Assembly: GCA_004558115.1 (NCBI GenBank) | Contig: SFDT01000003.1 | Coordinates: 42,319 to 106,318, forward strand | Direction: 5' to 3' | Source of the DNA: Clostridiales bacterium | GTDB taxonomy: Bacteria > Bacillota > Clostridia > Oscillospirales > Oscillospiraceae | Length of the DNA stretch: 64,000 nucleotides | Shown: piece by piece, positions 9,091 to 16,831 of the stretch | Numbering within the stretch: position 1 is the stretch's first letter | Layout of the letters: each line of letters starts with the position of its first letter | Notes under the pieces: generated by a model | Databases searched by the model: none | The model's input: only the letters and a program-made list of their open reading frames with translations | Told to the model about the DNA's origin: nothing | Translations under genes and position numbers: made by a program

Positions 9091-10476
9091 TTACGCGGTT
9101 TTCAGAATTTCCCCCGCCAGGGCCATCTGGGCCGTTGTGGGCACTTCGTCAAAGCGGATCTCCGCCATGCGGTCCGGCCAGCAGAGGAGATAGCGTTCAG
9201 AGGGGGAATCCGGGTAGCGGTACAGCTGATAGGCCTCCGCCGCTCCCCAGGGAGCGGCGTCAATGGGCCGGTAAGTACTGCGGTACTCCACCGGATCGTT
9301 GAACCAGTACCGCTCCAGCATACTGTTCTTGCAGATGCCGTACAAAAACGGCGCCTTGACCTCCACGATATCGTATTCCAGGTCCGGCTCTTCCAGGGCG
9401 TCCATCCGGGGCTGCTGGGTGTATTCCCGGAAGGATACCAGCACAGTCTCGGAGGTCCGGGCCTCTGTGGACCAGCGGGTGTAGTCCGTGCCCGTCAACG
9501 CCTCTACCCGCAGAGGGATGTCATCCTGATAGACCTCCCAGGTCATGCCCCTATATTCGTAGGTCTCCACCGGCCTGCGGTCCTCCAGCCAGCCGGAGCG
9601 GACGCCCCGGAAGATCAGAGCTATCATCCCGCCCGCCAGTGCTGCTGCCAGCACCGCGCTCATGATGACTGTTACCGTCCGGGTGACGGCCCGGGGGGCC
9701 CGCATGCCCTTGAGGGCGGATTTGGCGGTATTGGTCAGTAGCAGGATGAGGGCAAAGGCCGCCAGCCAGAACAGCGTGGCAAACAGTGTGGTCCGGGCAT
9801 TCCCTAAAAACGCGGAGAGGAAAAAGAGAAGGGCGATGACCACCAGCAGCAGACTGAGCCGCCGGTGGGTGCGGATGGGCAGAAACTCCCCGGTGGTCTC
9901 CGCCAGCGCTTTGGCCCTCCTGTGCCAGCGGAAATAAAACAGGAACTCGTACAGCTCGATCCCCAGGAACAGCAACCAGGTGGGCAGGGCGTACAGGGAG
10001 GAGGGCGTGGAGAGAAAGTCCACCGGGTCTTCCCAAAACCGCCACAGCTGGAAGCACACCTGGAAAAGGCCCAGGGCCACCATGGCTGCCATCCCCTGCA
10101 GGGAGGAACGCTTCATGGCCTGATGAACAGTGTCCACCTGAACACAGGCGTCGGTCTCTAAAGGGACCGGGTCCTGGGCCGCCGTATAAAAAATCTGCAT
10201 CTGCCCCCACCGGGCCGCCAGGTGCCACCCGGCGGATTCGCAGTAATCCTGATAAGTCTGCTGGCCCTCCGTGGGGCCGGGGTCAAATTCAGAGGCGGCG
10301 GGGAAGTAAGTGACGGCGAAGCGGAGCGTCTGCGGTTCAACGCGGCGGTAGCGCCAGAGATAGGTCCCCGGCTGCTCCACCATCCAGCCCTGGGCGGCCA
10401 TGTTTTCCAGGTGGGCCTGGATGCCGGTGTGGTCAAAAAAGGCAAAGGCCTCCAAGCGGCGTTTCGTGTCTCTCAT
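9091..10476 (-). CDS. DUF2812 domain membrane protein
   Basis: 461 residues. The N-terminal ~120 residues match the DUF2812 pattern (AFFDHTGIQAHLENMAAQGWMVE ... YDYCES-like, GWHLAARWGQMQIFY); this domain is habitually encoded beside PadR regulators. Several membrane helices follow, then a soluble C-terminal domain of about 170 residues. Its ATG overlaps the last four bases of the PadR gene, so the two are translationally coupled. Function is unknown; the pairing suggests a membrane stress or signal response unit whose expression is set by the PadR repressor. Confidence 0.8.
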   Translation of the reverse strand: MRDTKRRLEAFAFFDHTGIQAHLENMAAQGWMVEQPGTYLWRYRRVEPQTLRFAVTYFPAASEFDPGPTEGQQTYQDYCESAGWHLAARWGQMQIFYTAAQDPVPLETDACVQVDTVHQAMKRSSLQGMAAMVALGLFQVCFQLWRFWEDPVDFLSTPSSLYALPTWLLFLGIELYEFLFYFRWHRRAKALAETTGEFLPIRTHRRLSLLLVVIALLFFLSAFLGNARTTLFATLFWLAAFALILLLTNTAKSALKGMRAPRAVTRTVTVIMSAVLAAALAGGMIALIFRGVRSGWLEDRRPVETYEYRGMTWEVYQDDIPLRVEALTGTDYTRWSTEARTSETVLVSFREYTQQPRMDALEEPDLEYDIVEVKAPFLYGICKNSMLERYWFNDPVEYRSTYRPIDAAPWGAAEAYQLYRYPDSPSERYLLCWPDRMAEIRFDEVPTTAQMALAGEILKTA

Positions 10477-10793
10477 GTGTCGGCACCTCCCGTCAGTGTC
10501 TCATAGTCCGCTGCCAGCGTCTTCAGGCGGCGGTATTCTTCCTCCAAAGCGGTCTGCCCCGCCTGGGTGATGAGGTAGCTGCGCCTGCGGCCCTCCACCT
10601 TTGTCTCCGCAATGTAGCCCGCCTGCACAAAGCTCTCCAGCAGGTTGTAAAGGGTGCCAGGACCTACCGTCACCCGGCCTTGGGTCAGCTCTGTTACCCG
10701 GGCCATGATGTCCGCGCCGCACTGCTCCTGCCGCAGACACAGCAGGATATAAAACATCTGCTCCGTCAAGGTCTGGAATTTTTCCCGGGCCAT
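10473..10793 (-). CDS. PadR-family transcriptional regulator
   Basis: 106-residue winged-helix repressor. The PadR signature is clear: MFYILLCLRQEQCGADIM, then VGPGTLYNLLESFVQAGYI (recognition helix and wing) and RRRSYLITQAG. Start ATG at 10793 has GGAGGG seven bases upstream; a TTG at 10808 is also in frame but less likely. First gene of a two-gene unit with the DUF2812 protein (ATGA overlap). The promoter contains two copies of a 14-bp site typical of PadR operators, so autorepression is probable. Confidence 0.92.
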   Translation of the reverse strand: MAREKFQTLTEQMFYILLCLRQEQCGADIMARVTELTQGRVTVGPGTLYNLLESFVQAGYIAETKVEGRRRSYLITQAGQTALEEEYRRLKTLAADYETLTGGADT

Positions 10794-10806
10794 GACACCG
10801 CCCTCC

Positions 10807-10863
10807 AATATCGAATATCGTTATTTGCAACTCCAGTATAATATCGAATATCGATGATGTCAA
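10807..10863 (-). promoter_or_regulatory. padR promoter with duplicated operator
   Basis: On the minus strand TTGACA (10858-10863), exact 17-bp spacer and TATACT (10835-10840) form a near-consensus promoter. The 14-mer AATATCGAATATCG occurs twice, at 10807-10820 and 10840-10853, 33 bp apart (about three helical turns). One copy fills the spacer, the other lies just downstream of the start point. Confidence 0.8.
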
Positions 10864-10881
10864 GAGGACAGGGGGAAATGC

Positions 10882-10910
10882 TTGCCTTTTCCCAGGGAAC
10901 ATGCTATCCT
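10882..10910 (+). promoter_or_regulatory. Promoter of the TSCPD gene
   Basis: TTGCCT (10882-10887), 17-bp spacer, TATCCT (10905-10910), divergent from the padR promoter. Confidence 0.6.
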
Positions 10911-10948
10911 GTATTTATCCAGTAAAGAAAAAGAGGAGAAACAGGGAT

Positions 10949-11209
10949 ATGAAGTATTCTTTTCGCCCCCAGGGCGTCTGTGCCCGGGAAATGCTGGTGG
11001 ATGTGAACGACCAGGGCATCATTGAGAACCTGGCGGTCGTGGGCGGCTGCAACGGCAATCTGCAGGGCATCGGTGCTCTGGTGAAGGGGATGCCCGCCCA
11101 GGAGGCCATCACCCGCCTGAAGGGCATCCGCTGCGGCGGTAAGCCCACCTCCTGTCCGGACCAGCTGGCCCAGGGCCTGGAGAAGATCCTGACGGAAAGC
11201 GGCAAGTGA
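10949..11209 (+). CDS. TSCPD-domain protein (TIGR03905 type)
   Basis: Small 86-residue protein with the TSCPD core: FRPQGVCAREM near the start, GGCNGNLQGIGALVKGM, then a cysteine cluster GIRCGGKPTSCPDQLAQGL that gives the family its name. Related domains occur at the C-terminus of class II ribonucleotide reductases; stand-alone versions are uncharacterised, possibly metal or nucleotide binding. ATG 10949 has AGAGGAGA upstream. Monocistronic between its own promoter and a strong terminator. Confidence 0.85.
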   Translation: MKYSFRPQGVCAREMLVDVNDQGIIENLAVVGGCNGNLQGIGALVKGMPAQEAITRLKGIRCGGKPTSCPDQLAQGLEKILTESGK

Positions 11210-11216
11210 CCAGCCT

Positions 11217-11247
11217 AAAAGGACCTGTCAGCGGACAGGTCCTTTTT
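11217..11247 (+). terminator. Terminator after the TSCPD gene
   Basis: AAAAGGACCTGTC / GACAGGTCCTTTTT around an AGCG loop. Confidence 0.9.
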
Positions 11248-11278
11248 GCGCTTTGGAATAAAGTTTACAAAGTGTCGG

Positions 11279-11307
11279 TGGACAATATTCAGAAAAAATG
11301 ATATATT
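11279..11307 (+). promoter_or_regulatory. Candidate glycosyltransferase promoter
   Basis: TGGACA (11279-11284), 17-bp spacer, TATATT (11302-11307), 35 bases before the ATG. Confidence 0.5.
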
Positions 11308-11342
11308 AAAGCCGCTGCTAAAATCCCAGAGGAGAAAATGAT

Positions 11343-12494
11343 ATGAAAATCGTTCTGGTCATCGATCAATTCGATGACGCCAATAACGGCACTACCATCA
11401 GCGCCCGGCGGTTTGCCTTGGCGCTGAAGGAACATGGCAATGAAGTGCGGGTCATCGCCATCGGCAAAAACGCGGATTACAAGTACGCTGTCCGCCAAAT
11501 GAAGTTCCCTCCGGTGGTGGAGCATCTCATCACCAGCCAGGGAATGCGCCTGGCCATTCCCAACAAGCACGTATTTGAAAAGGCGGCGGCCTGGGCGGAC
11601 GTGGTGCATTTCATGATGCCCTCCCCCCTGGCCATCACGGGATTGCGGCATGTGGAGAAGCTGGGCATCCCCCATACGGCGGCTTTCCACTGCCAGCCGG
11701 AAAACATCACCTTCACCCTGCACATGGGCAACAGCCGCCGGGTGAACGACTTTGTGTATGACAAGTTCCGGGATACCTTCTTCAACCGCTTCACCCACAT
11801 CCACTGCCCCAGCAACATGATCGCAAACCAGCTGCGTCAGCATGGCTACACCGCCCAGCTCCATGTGATCTCCAACGGCATCAGCCCCCAGTACGTTTAC
11901 GGCAAACGGCCCAAGGAGGACTGGATGGAGGGCTTTTTCAATGTGCTGATGGTGGGCCGCTACGCAGGAGAAAAGCGGCAGGATGTGCTCATCGACGCCT
12001 GCACCAAGTCCCACCACGCAAACCGCATCCAGGTCATCCTGGCCGGCAAGGGCCCCCTGGAGAAAAAGTACCGCAAGCTGGCGGAAAAGCTGCCCAACCC
12101 CATCGTCATGAGCTTTTACGAGCCGGACCGGCTGCTGGAGATCCTGCATATGGCGGACCTGTACGTCCACACCTCCGACGCGGAGATCGAGGCTATGAGC
12201 TGCATGGAGGCCTTTGCCTGCGGCCTGGTGCCCGTCATCGCTGACTCTCCCCGCTCCGCCACGCCCCAGTTCGCCCTGGACGAGCGGAGCCTGTTCCCGG
12301 CGGGGGACAGCGACGCCCTGGCCCAGCGTATCGACTGGTGGATCGAGCATCCGGAGGAGCGGAAGGACATGGAGCTGCGCTACGCCGAGCACGCCAAGCA
12401 GTACGCCCTGGAAAAGTCCATCCAGCAGACAGAGGAGATGTTCCGCATGGCCATCGAGGAGCAGAAAGCGGCCAAAGAGAGCCTCCACAAGTGA
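11343..12494 (+). CDS. Family 4 glycosyltransferase
   Basis: 383-residue GT-B enzyme that transfers a sugar from a nucleotide-sugar donor. N-terminal acceptor domain MKIVLVIDQFDDANNGTT. The C-terminal donor domain begins near FNVLMVGRYAGEKRQDVLID and includes the E-x7-E donor site around AEIEAMSCMEAFACGLVPVI. No membrane helix is seen, so cytoplasmic or membrane-surface. It resembles glycolipid-forming (diacylglycerol glucosyltransferase-like) enzymes, but the acceptor is unproven. Single-gene unit between its own promoter and a strong terminator. Confidence 0.85.
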   Translation: MKIVLVIDQFDDANNGTTISARRFALALKEHGNEVRVIAIGKNADYKYAVRQMKFPPVVEHLITSQGMRLAIPNKHVFEKAAAWADVVHFMMPSPLAITGLRHVEKLGIPHTAAFHCQPENITFTLHMGNSRRVNDFVYDKFRDTFFNRFTHIHCPSNMIANQLRQHGYTAQLHVISNGISPQYVYGKRPKEDWMEGFFNVLMVGRYAGEKRQDVLIDACTKSHHANRIQVILAGKGPLEKKYRKLAEKLPNPIVMSFYEPDRLLEILHMADLYVHTSDAEIEAMSCMEAFACGLVPVIADSPRSATPQFALDERSLFPAGDSDALAQRIDWWIEHPEERKDMELRYAEHAKQYALEKSIQQTEEMFRMAIEEQKAAKESLHK

Positions 12495-12509
12495 ATATCC
12501 GACAAAGCC

Positions 12510-12541
12510 GCACGGCCGCCCGCACGGGCGGCCGTGCTTTT
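12510..12541 (+). terminator. Terminator after the glycosyltransferase gene
   Basis: Very strong perfect stem GCACGGCCGCCCG / CGGGCGGCCGTGC with a two-base CA loop, then TTTT. Confidence 0.9.
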
Positions 12542-12580
12542 GCATACACTGGCACAGCAAAGGAAGTGAGGAGATCCACC

Positions 12581-13021
12581 ATGGCATATTCCGACCGGGA
12601 GCTGCTGGCGCGGCTCATCCAGTGCGAGGCGGGCGGAGAAGGCGAGAATGGGATGAAAGCGGTGGCCGGCGTGGTCATGAACCGCGTCCACGCCAAGGGC
12701 GGAGAATACGCCCGGGTAGGGCAGGGCAGCATCCGCAACATCATATTCCAGCCCTACCAGTTCGTCTGTGCCAGCGAAACGGAGGGCGGGGTCTATAACC
12801 CGCAGAATATTTACAACATGCGGCCCGAGCAGATCCACTATGACATCGCGGACTGGGCGATAGCCGGAAACCGGCTGCCGGACGTGGCGGAGTCGCTGTG
12901 GTTTTACAATCCCTTCGGGCCTCAGTGCCGGTCCCGCTTTCCGTCGGATGTGGGATACTGGCAGACGCGCATCGGCGACCATTGCTTTTACAATCCGACG
13001 GATGCGTACTATAAAACTTGA
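12581..13021 (+). CDS. cwlJ: Spore cortex-lytic cell wall hydrolase, CwlJ-like
   Basis: 146 residues consisting almost entirely of the SleB/CwlJ hydrolase domain (Hydrolase_2): LLARLIQCEAGGEGENGMKA with the catalytic-type Glu, GVVMNRVHA, then SLWFYNPFG and the closing HCFYNPTDAYY. There is no signal peptide or peptidoglycan-binding domain, which points to CwlJ rather than SleB. ATG 12581 follows AGGAAGTGAGGAG; the longer open frame starts inside the preceding gene. A CATACACT at 12543-12550 resembles a sigma-E/K -10 element, weakly. It is followed 11 bases later by gerQ, which CwlJ needs for coat localisation in Bacillus. Confidence 0.9.
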   Translation: MAYSDRELLARLIQCEAGGEGENGMKAVAGVVMNRVHAKGGEYARVGQGSIRNIIFQPYQFVCASETEGGVYNPQNIYNMRPEQIHYDIADWAIAGNRLPDVAESLWFYNPFGPQCRSRFPSDVGYWQTRIGDHCFYNPTDAYYKT

Positions 13022-13032
13022 GAGGTGTTATC

Positions 13033-13653
13033 ATGCAGCGTTTACCGAATACTTACGGAGCATCCATGCCCCAGGTGATGGAGCAAAACCGGCAGAGAAT
13101 GGCGGGGGACTGGTCCGGCGAGATCAGCCGGACACCTGTGGAGCCCATCCGTCAAACGCCTGCCGGGTCTTCCAGCCTGCCCGGCGCCGGCGGCCTGGTG
13201 AGCCAGGGGGGCATGGCCGGCCCCGCCGGACTGTCCGGTCCCAGAGGCTCCGTCCCCGAGCTGGAGGACATGGGCAACGACCTGCCGGTGGAAGTCATCA
13301 CCGCGCCCACCTCCACCCAGGAAGCCTATCTTGGCTCCTGGAAGGCCCTGCTGTCCCGCTACGAGGGCAGCTACGTGGTGGCTACCTTCCTGGTGGGCAC
13401 CCAGAACACCATCTCCTGGGAGGGCATCCTGTTCGACGTGGGCAACGACTATCTCACCATCTATCAGGAGAGTCGGGACCGCTATATCGTCAGCGATTAT
13501 TATTCCCTGAAATTCATCGAGTTCTATGACATCCAGCGCCGCCGCCGCTGCGCGGAGCTGCTGCAGGAGGACGGCTGGCAGAGCGGCGGCATGAGCGACA
13601 GCATGGGCGGAAACATGTCCGGCGGCATGGGCGGGGGAATGCCCCGCCGCTGA
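13033..13653 (+). CDS. gerQ: Spore coat protein GerQ-like
   Basis: 206 residues. The C-terminal ~90 residues carry the GerQ pattern (TSTQEAYLGSWKALLSRYEG, VATFLVGTQNTISWEGILFDVGNDYL, SDYYSLKFIEFYD). In Bacillus this transglutaminase-crosslinked coat protein holds CwlJ in place. The N-terminal ~95 residues are low-complexity (Gly/Pro/Ser-rich) and the tail is a Met-Gly repeat (GGNMSGGMGGGM), both common in coat proteins. ATG 13033 has AGAGGTG upstream; the TTG at 13018 overlaps the cwlJ stop. The linkage to cwlJ strengthens both calls. Confidence 0.88.
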   Translation: MQRLPNTYGASMPQVMEQNRQRMAGDWSGEISRTPVEPIRQTPAGSSSLPGAGGLVSQGGMAGPAGLSGPRGSVPELEDMGNDLPVEVITAPTSTQEAYLGSWKALLSRYEGSYVVATFLVGTQNTISWEGILFDVGNDYLTIYQESRDRYIVSDYYSLKFIEFYDIQRRRRCAELLQEDGWQSGGMSDSMGGNMSGGMGGGMPRR

Positions 13654-13724
13654 CAAGGGGATTGCGGAGCGGCGCGGAGTGTGTTAAAATTCCAGCATCA
13701 CAACAGAAAAGAGGACTGTTTTCC

Positions 13725-14237
13725 ATGGAATTTTTACAGTTGTCCGAAGCGCGCTATTCCCTCCGCAAATTCAGTGACCGCCCCGTGGAGGCGGAAAAGC
13801 TGGCCGCCATCCTGGAGGCCGGACGCAATGCGCCCACCGCCCACAACCTCCAGCCCCAGCGCATCTTCGTCCTCCAGAGCCCCGAGGCCCTGGAAAAGGC
13901 GGATGCCTGCACCGCCGCCCATTTCCACCCTCCCGTCATCCTGGTGGTGGCCTATGACCCGGAGGCCGCCTGGAAACGGGAGACCGACGGCAAAAACCAC
14001 GGGGAGATCGACGCCTCCATCGCCGCCACCCAGATGATGCTGGAGGCCGCCGACCTGGGTCTTGGCACCACCTATGTGGGCATGTTTGAGCCGGAAAAGC
14101 TGCTGGCGGCCTTCCCGGAGATGGCGGGGCTGTGCCCCATCGCCATGCTGCCCCTGGGCTATCCGGCGGAGGGCGCCCATCCCTCCCGCCTCCACGCCGA
14201 CCGCAAGCCCCTGGAGGAGCTGGTGAAATACCTGTAA
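13725..14237 (+). CDS. Nitroreductase-family flavoprotein
   Basis: 170 residues, an FMN-dependent NAD(P)H oxidoreductase fold. N-terminal FMN-binding motif EARYSLRKFSDRPVE; NAPTAHNLQPQRIFV; the ASIAATQMMLEAADLGLGTTYVG stretch and the C-terminal LPLGYPAEGAHPS are diagnostic. The substrate is unknown. The frame extends to 13662, but ATG 13725 follows AAAAGAGGAC and starts exactly at the conserved N-terminus. It lies 71 bases after gerQ and ends at a bidirectional terminator. Confidence 0.9.
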   Translation: MEFLQLSEARYSLRKFSDRPVEAEKLAAILEAGRNAPTAHNLQPQRIFVLQSPEALEKADACTAAHFHPPVILVVAYDPEAAWKRETDGKNHGEIDASIAATQMMLEAADLGLGTTYVGMFEPEKLLAAFPEMAGLCPIAMLPLGYPAEGAHPSRLHADRKPLEELVKYL

Positions 14238-14244
14238 AAGAGCA

Positions 14245-14277
14245 AAAAAGGAGACTGCCGCAGGCAGTCTCCTTTTT
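14245..14277. terminator. Bidirectional terminator between nitroreductase and dacF
   Basis: AAAAAGGAGACTGCC / GGCAGTCTCCTTTTT with a GCA loop, between convergent genes. Confidence 0.92.
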
Positions 14278-14278
14278 G

Positions 14279-15655
14279 TCATCTTCTTCTGCGTCCCCGG
14301 TAGCTTCCCCGGCGGCTGAAGCCCACGCGGCGGCCGTAGCGGTAACGGCGGCGGCCGAAGATCAGCTTCCACAGCAGCACCACAACCAGCAGCACCGCCA
14401 GCACGATGCCGGCGATCTTGACGGCGGGCTTGGCGAAAAACAGCTTCACGTCCCGCCAGAAGGTCAGCAGCCGGGAGGCCTCCACGTCATTGAGAGCCAG
14501 CAGATCCTCCGTGGCATAGACCGTCCCCTGGTAGGAAAGCTGGATGGTGCCCAGCTTGTCACCGGTGGTGATGGGAGCCTCCACCGGGTCGGAGTTGAGG
14601 GTGATGGTCCGCTCCAGGTCCTCCGGCTCCAGGTCATTGGGCATGAGGATCTCCACATCCCGGGCGGGATGGACGGTGACATGGTCGATCTTGGACAGGG
14701 ACACCGCCACTTCCTTGGGGTATTCGTCGGCGGTGAGAATGGTCTTGTAGGAGAAGTTATCAAAGCCCCACTGGAACAGGCGGTTCGTCTCATAAAAGCT
14801 CATGGTGCGGATCTCGCCGTCCTCCAGGGTCAGGCGGTCACAGCCCAGCACCACGCTGATAAAGCTGAGGCTGCCCTTGGCGGCGGAGGACACCAGGCAG
14901 TGGCCCGCCTCGGAAGTGGAGCCGGTCTTGATGCCGTGGGCGTTTTTGTTGATATAGCCCCGGGAACGCCAAACGGAGATCAGGTAGTTGGTGGAGTGGA
15001 GGGCACGGGCCTCGTGGAGGTTGGTGGCGGGCAGGGTGATGTCGCCGGTGTCGCTGATGCGGACGAAATCCTTGTGCGTCAAGGCCTCTTTCGTGATGAG
15101 ATACAAATCCCAGGCGGAGGTGTAGTGCTGGCTGTCGTGCAGGCCGGTGGGGTTGACAAAGTGGGTGTTTTCGCAGCCCAGCGCCTGGGCCTTTTCGTTC
15201 ATCTGGTCCACAAAAGCATCCACGGAGCCGGACACGGCCTCCGCCAAAATGACGCAGGCCTCATTGGCGGATACCACCAGCATACAGTACAGCAGCTGCT
15301 CCACCGTCATGATCTCGCCGGGCTTGATATTGGCGGTGCTGCCGGCGGTGTCCAGAGATTCGATGGTGGAGGAAGCGGTGACCTCCTGGTCCAGGGAAAG
15401 CTGACCCTTGTCGATGGCCTCCACCACCAGCAGTGCCGTCATGATCTTCGTGAGGCTGGCGGGATACAGCTCCTGATGTTCATTTTTGGCATAGACGATG
15501 GCGCCGGTGTTGGCGTCCACCAGCAGTGCCGCCTTGGCCTGGATGTCCGGGTCCTCCGGGAGCGTCGGCTCCTCGGCGGCGGCAAAGGGGGTGGCCGTCA
15601 GGCTCACCAGCAGTACAAACAGTAAAAAAACAGATAAAAATCGCTTTGCTTTCAT
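14279..15655 (-). CDS. Serine-type D-Ala-D-Ala carboxypeptidase, DacF/PBP5 type
   Basis: Removes the terminal D-Ala of peptidoglycan stem peptides outside the membrane. Signal peptide (MKAKRFLSVFLLFVLLVSL), then the three penicillin-binding motifs: Ser67-Lys70 in SLTK, SAN in VVSANEAC, and KTG in GIKTGSTSEAG. After the PBP5-like domain comes a C-terminal membrane helix (IAGIVLAVLLVVVLLW) and a very basic Arg-rich tail. 458 residues from ATG 15655, with GGGAG upstream. In Bacillus spmA-spmB follow a related gene (dacB); here they lie 3.5 kb away and are separate. Confidence 0.92.
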   Translation of the reverse strand: MKAKRFLSVFLLFVLLVSLTATPFAAAEEPTLPEDPDIQAKAALLVDANTGAIVYAKNEHQELYPASLTKIMTALLVVEAIDKGQLSLDQEVTASSTIESLDTAGSTANIKPGEIMTVEQLLYCMLVVSANEACVILAEAVSGSVDAFVDQMNEKAQALGCENTHFVNPTGLHDSQHYTSAWDLYLITKEALTHKDFVRISDTGDITLPATNLHEARALHSTNYLISVWRSRGYINKNAHGIKTGSTSEAGHCLVSSAAKGSLSFISVVLGCDRLTLEDGEIRTMSFYETNRLFQWGFDNFSYKTILTADEYPKEVAVSLSKIDHVTVHPARDVEILMPNDLEPEDLERTITLNSDPVEAPITTGDKLGTIQLSYQGTVYATEDLLALNDVEASRLLTFWRDVKLFFAKPAVKIAGIVLAVLLVVVLLWKLIFGRRRYRYGRRVGFSRRGSYRGRRRR

Positions 15656-15769
15656 GTGCAACTCCCGCAAACTATGCTATACTATATTCATTCATCGCGT
15701 TCAGGAACGGCACCGTGTGACACCGTTCGACATGATACATTATATCAAAAAAAGCAGAGGAGTTCAACA

Positions 15770-16147
15770 GTGAGAGCGGCGGGAAAAGCCACCAAAACGG
15801 AAAAGTGCCTCCTGGGTCTGACAGCGGCGTTTTTGTGTTTGCTTGCAGGCCTGTATCTCCACGATGCCCGGCAGACGGAGCCGGCGGCCGTGAAGACGGA
15901 GCGGACCGTTTCCCGGGAGGAGCTGGCGCCGGACCTGTCGCCCCTGGACCTGAACACCGCCACGGCGGCGGAGCTGGCCGCCCTGCCGGGCATCGGTGAG
16001 GCGCTGGCGGAGCGGATCGTGGCGTACCGGGAGGCCAATGGGGCCTTTGCAAGCGTGGAGGAGCTGCTGGAGGTCAGCGGCATCGGCGAGAAAAAGCTGA
16101 CGGGCCTGGAGGGCCGGGTCCGTGTGGAGAGAGAGGAGACGGAATGA
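15770..16147 (+). CDS. Membrane-anchored helix-hairpin-helix protein (ComEA-like)
   Basis: 125 residues: a short basic start, one membrane helix (LLGLTAAFLCLLAGLYL), a linker, and two helix-hairpin-helix motifs (LAALPGIGEALAERIVAYR and VEELLEVSGIGEKKL) that bind DNA backbone. This is the ComEA layout: a membrane-bound, outward-facing DNA receptor for competence. Start GTG 15770 has GCAGAGGAG seven bases upstream. Its last four bases (ATGA) overlap the response regulator start, so it is translationally coupled to a two-component system, which is unusual for comEA. Confidence 0.82.
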   Translation: MRAAGKATKTEKCLLGLTAAFLCLLAGLYLHDARQTEPAAVKTERTVSREELAPDLSPLDLNTATAAELAALPGIGEALAERIVAYREANGAFASVEELLEVSGIGEKKLTGLEGRVRVEREETE

Positions 16148-16821
16148 AGATCCTGGTCGTGGACGACGAAAAGCTGCTGGTAAAGGGCATGAAATTCAAT
16201 CTGGAGAACGAGGGGTATCAGGTGGAGTGCGCCTATGACGGCGCCGCCGCCGTGGAGCTGGCCCGGAACGGGCAGTTCGACCTTATCATTTTGGATGTGA
16301 TGATGCCGGAGGTGGACGGGCTGGAGGCCTGCATGCGCATCCGGGAGTTTTCCAATGTGCCCATTATCATGCTCACCGCCAAAAGTGAGGACGCCGACAA
16401 GCTCATGGGCTTTGAGTGCGGGGCGGATGACTATCTCACCAAGCCCTTCAACATCCTGGAGCTGAAGGCCCGGGTCCGCGCCCTGCTGCGGCGGGCCGCC
16501 GGCGTCCAGCGGAGCCGGGGCGCCGTCCTGACAGCGGGAGACCTGACGCTGAACACCGAGGAGCGGGTGGCCATCCGCGAGGGGCGGACCGTGGAGCTCA
16601 CCGCCAAGGAATATGACCTTATCGAGCTTTTGATGCGGAATCCCCGGCGGGTGTACAGCCGGGAGAATCTCATGAACGTGGTGTGGGGCTATACCTACGC
16701 CGGAGATTACCGGACCGTGGATGTGCACATCCGCCGCCTGCGGGAGAAGCTGGAAAAAAACCCGGCGGAGCCGGACCACATCATGACCAAGTGGGGAGTG
16801 GGGTACTATTTCAAAGAATAA
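16144..16821 (+). CDS. OmpR/PhoB-family response regulator
   Basis: 225 residues. Receiver domain with Asp7-Asp8 acidic pair, phospho-acceptor Asp51 in LIILDVMMPEVDG and the conserved Lys in LTKPFN. The C-terminal winged-helix has the usual VELTAKEYDLIELLM and YAGDYRTVDVHIRRLREKLE. Works with the histidine kinase encoded ten bases downstream. Sequence resembles the VicR/PhoP group, but the essential WalR-specific context (walH, walI, walJ) is absent. Confidence 0.95.
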   Translation: MKILVVDDEKLLVKGMKFNLENEGYQVECAYDGAAAVELARNGQFDLIILDVMMPEVDGLEACMRIREFSNVPIIMLTAKSEDADKLMGFECGADDYLTKPFNILELKARVRALLRRAAGVQRSRGAVLTAGDLTLNTEERVAIREGRTVELTAKEYDLIELLMRNPRRVYSRENLMNVVWGYTYAGDYRTVDVHIRRLREKLEKNPAEPDHIMTKWGVGYYFKE

Positions 16822-16831
16822 AAGCTCCTTT

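Noticed and set aside
14132..15625. 497-codon plus-strand open frame opposite the DacF-like gene
   Set aside because: Antisense to a gene with a signal peptide and all three penicillin-binding motifs; the translation is His/Gly/Gln-rich without a domain.
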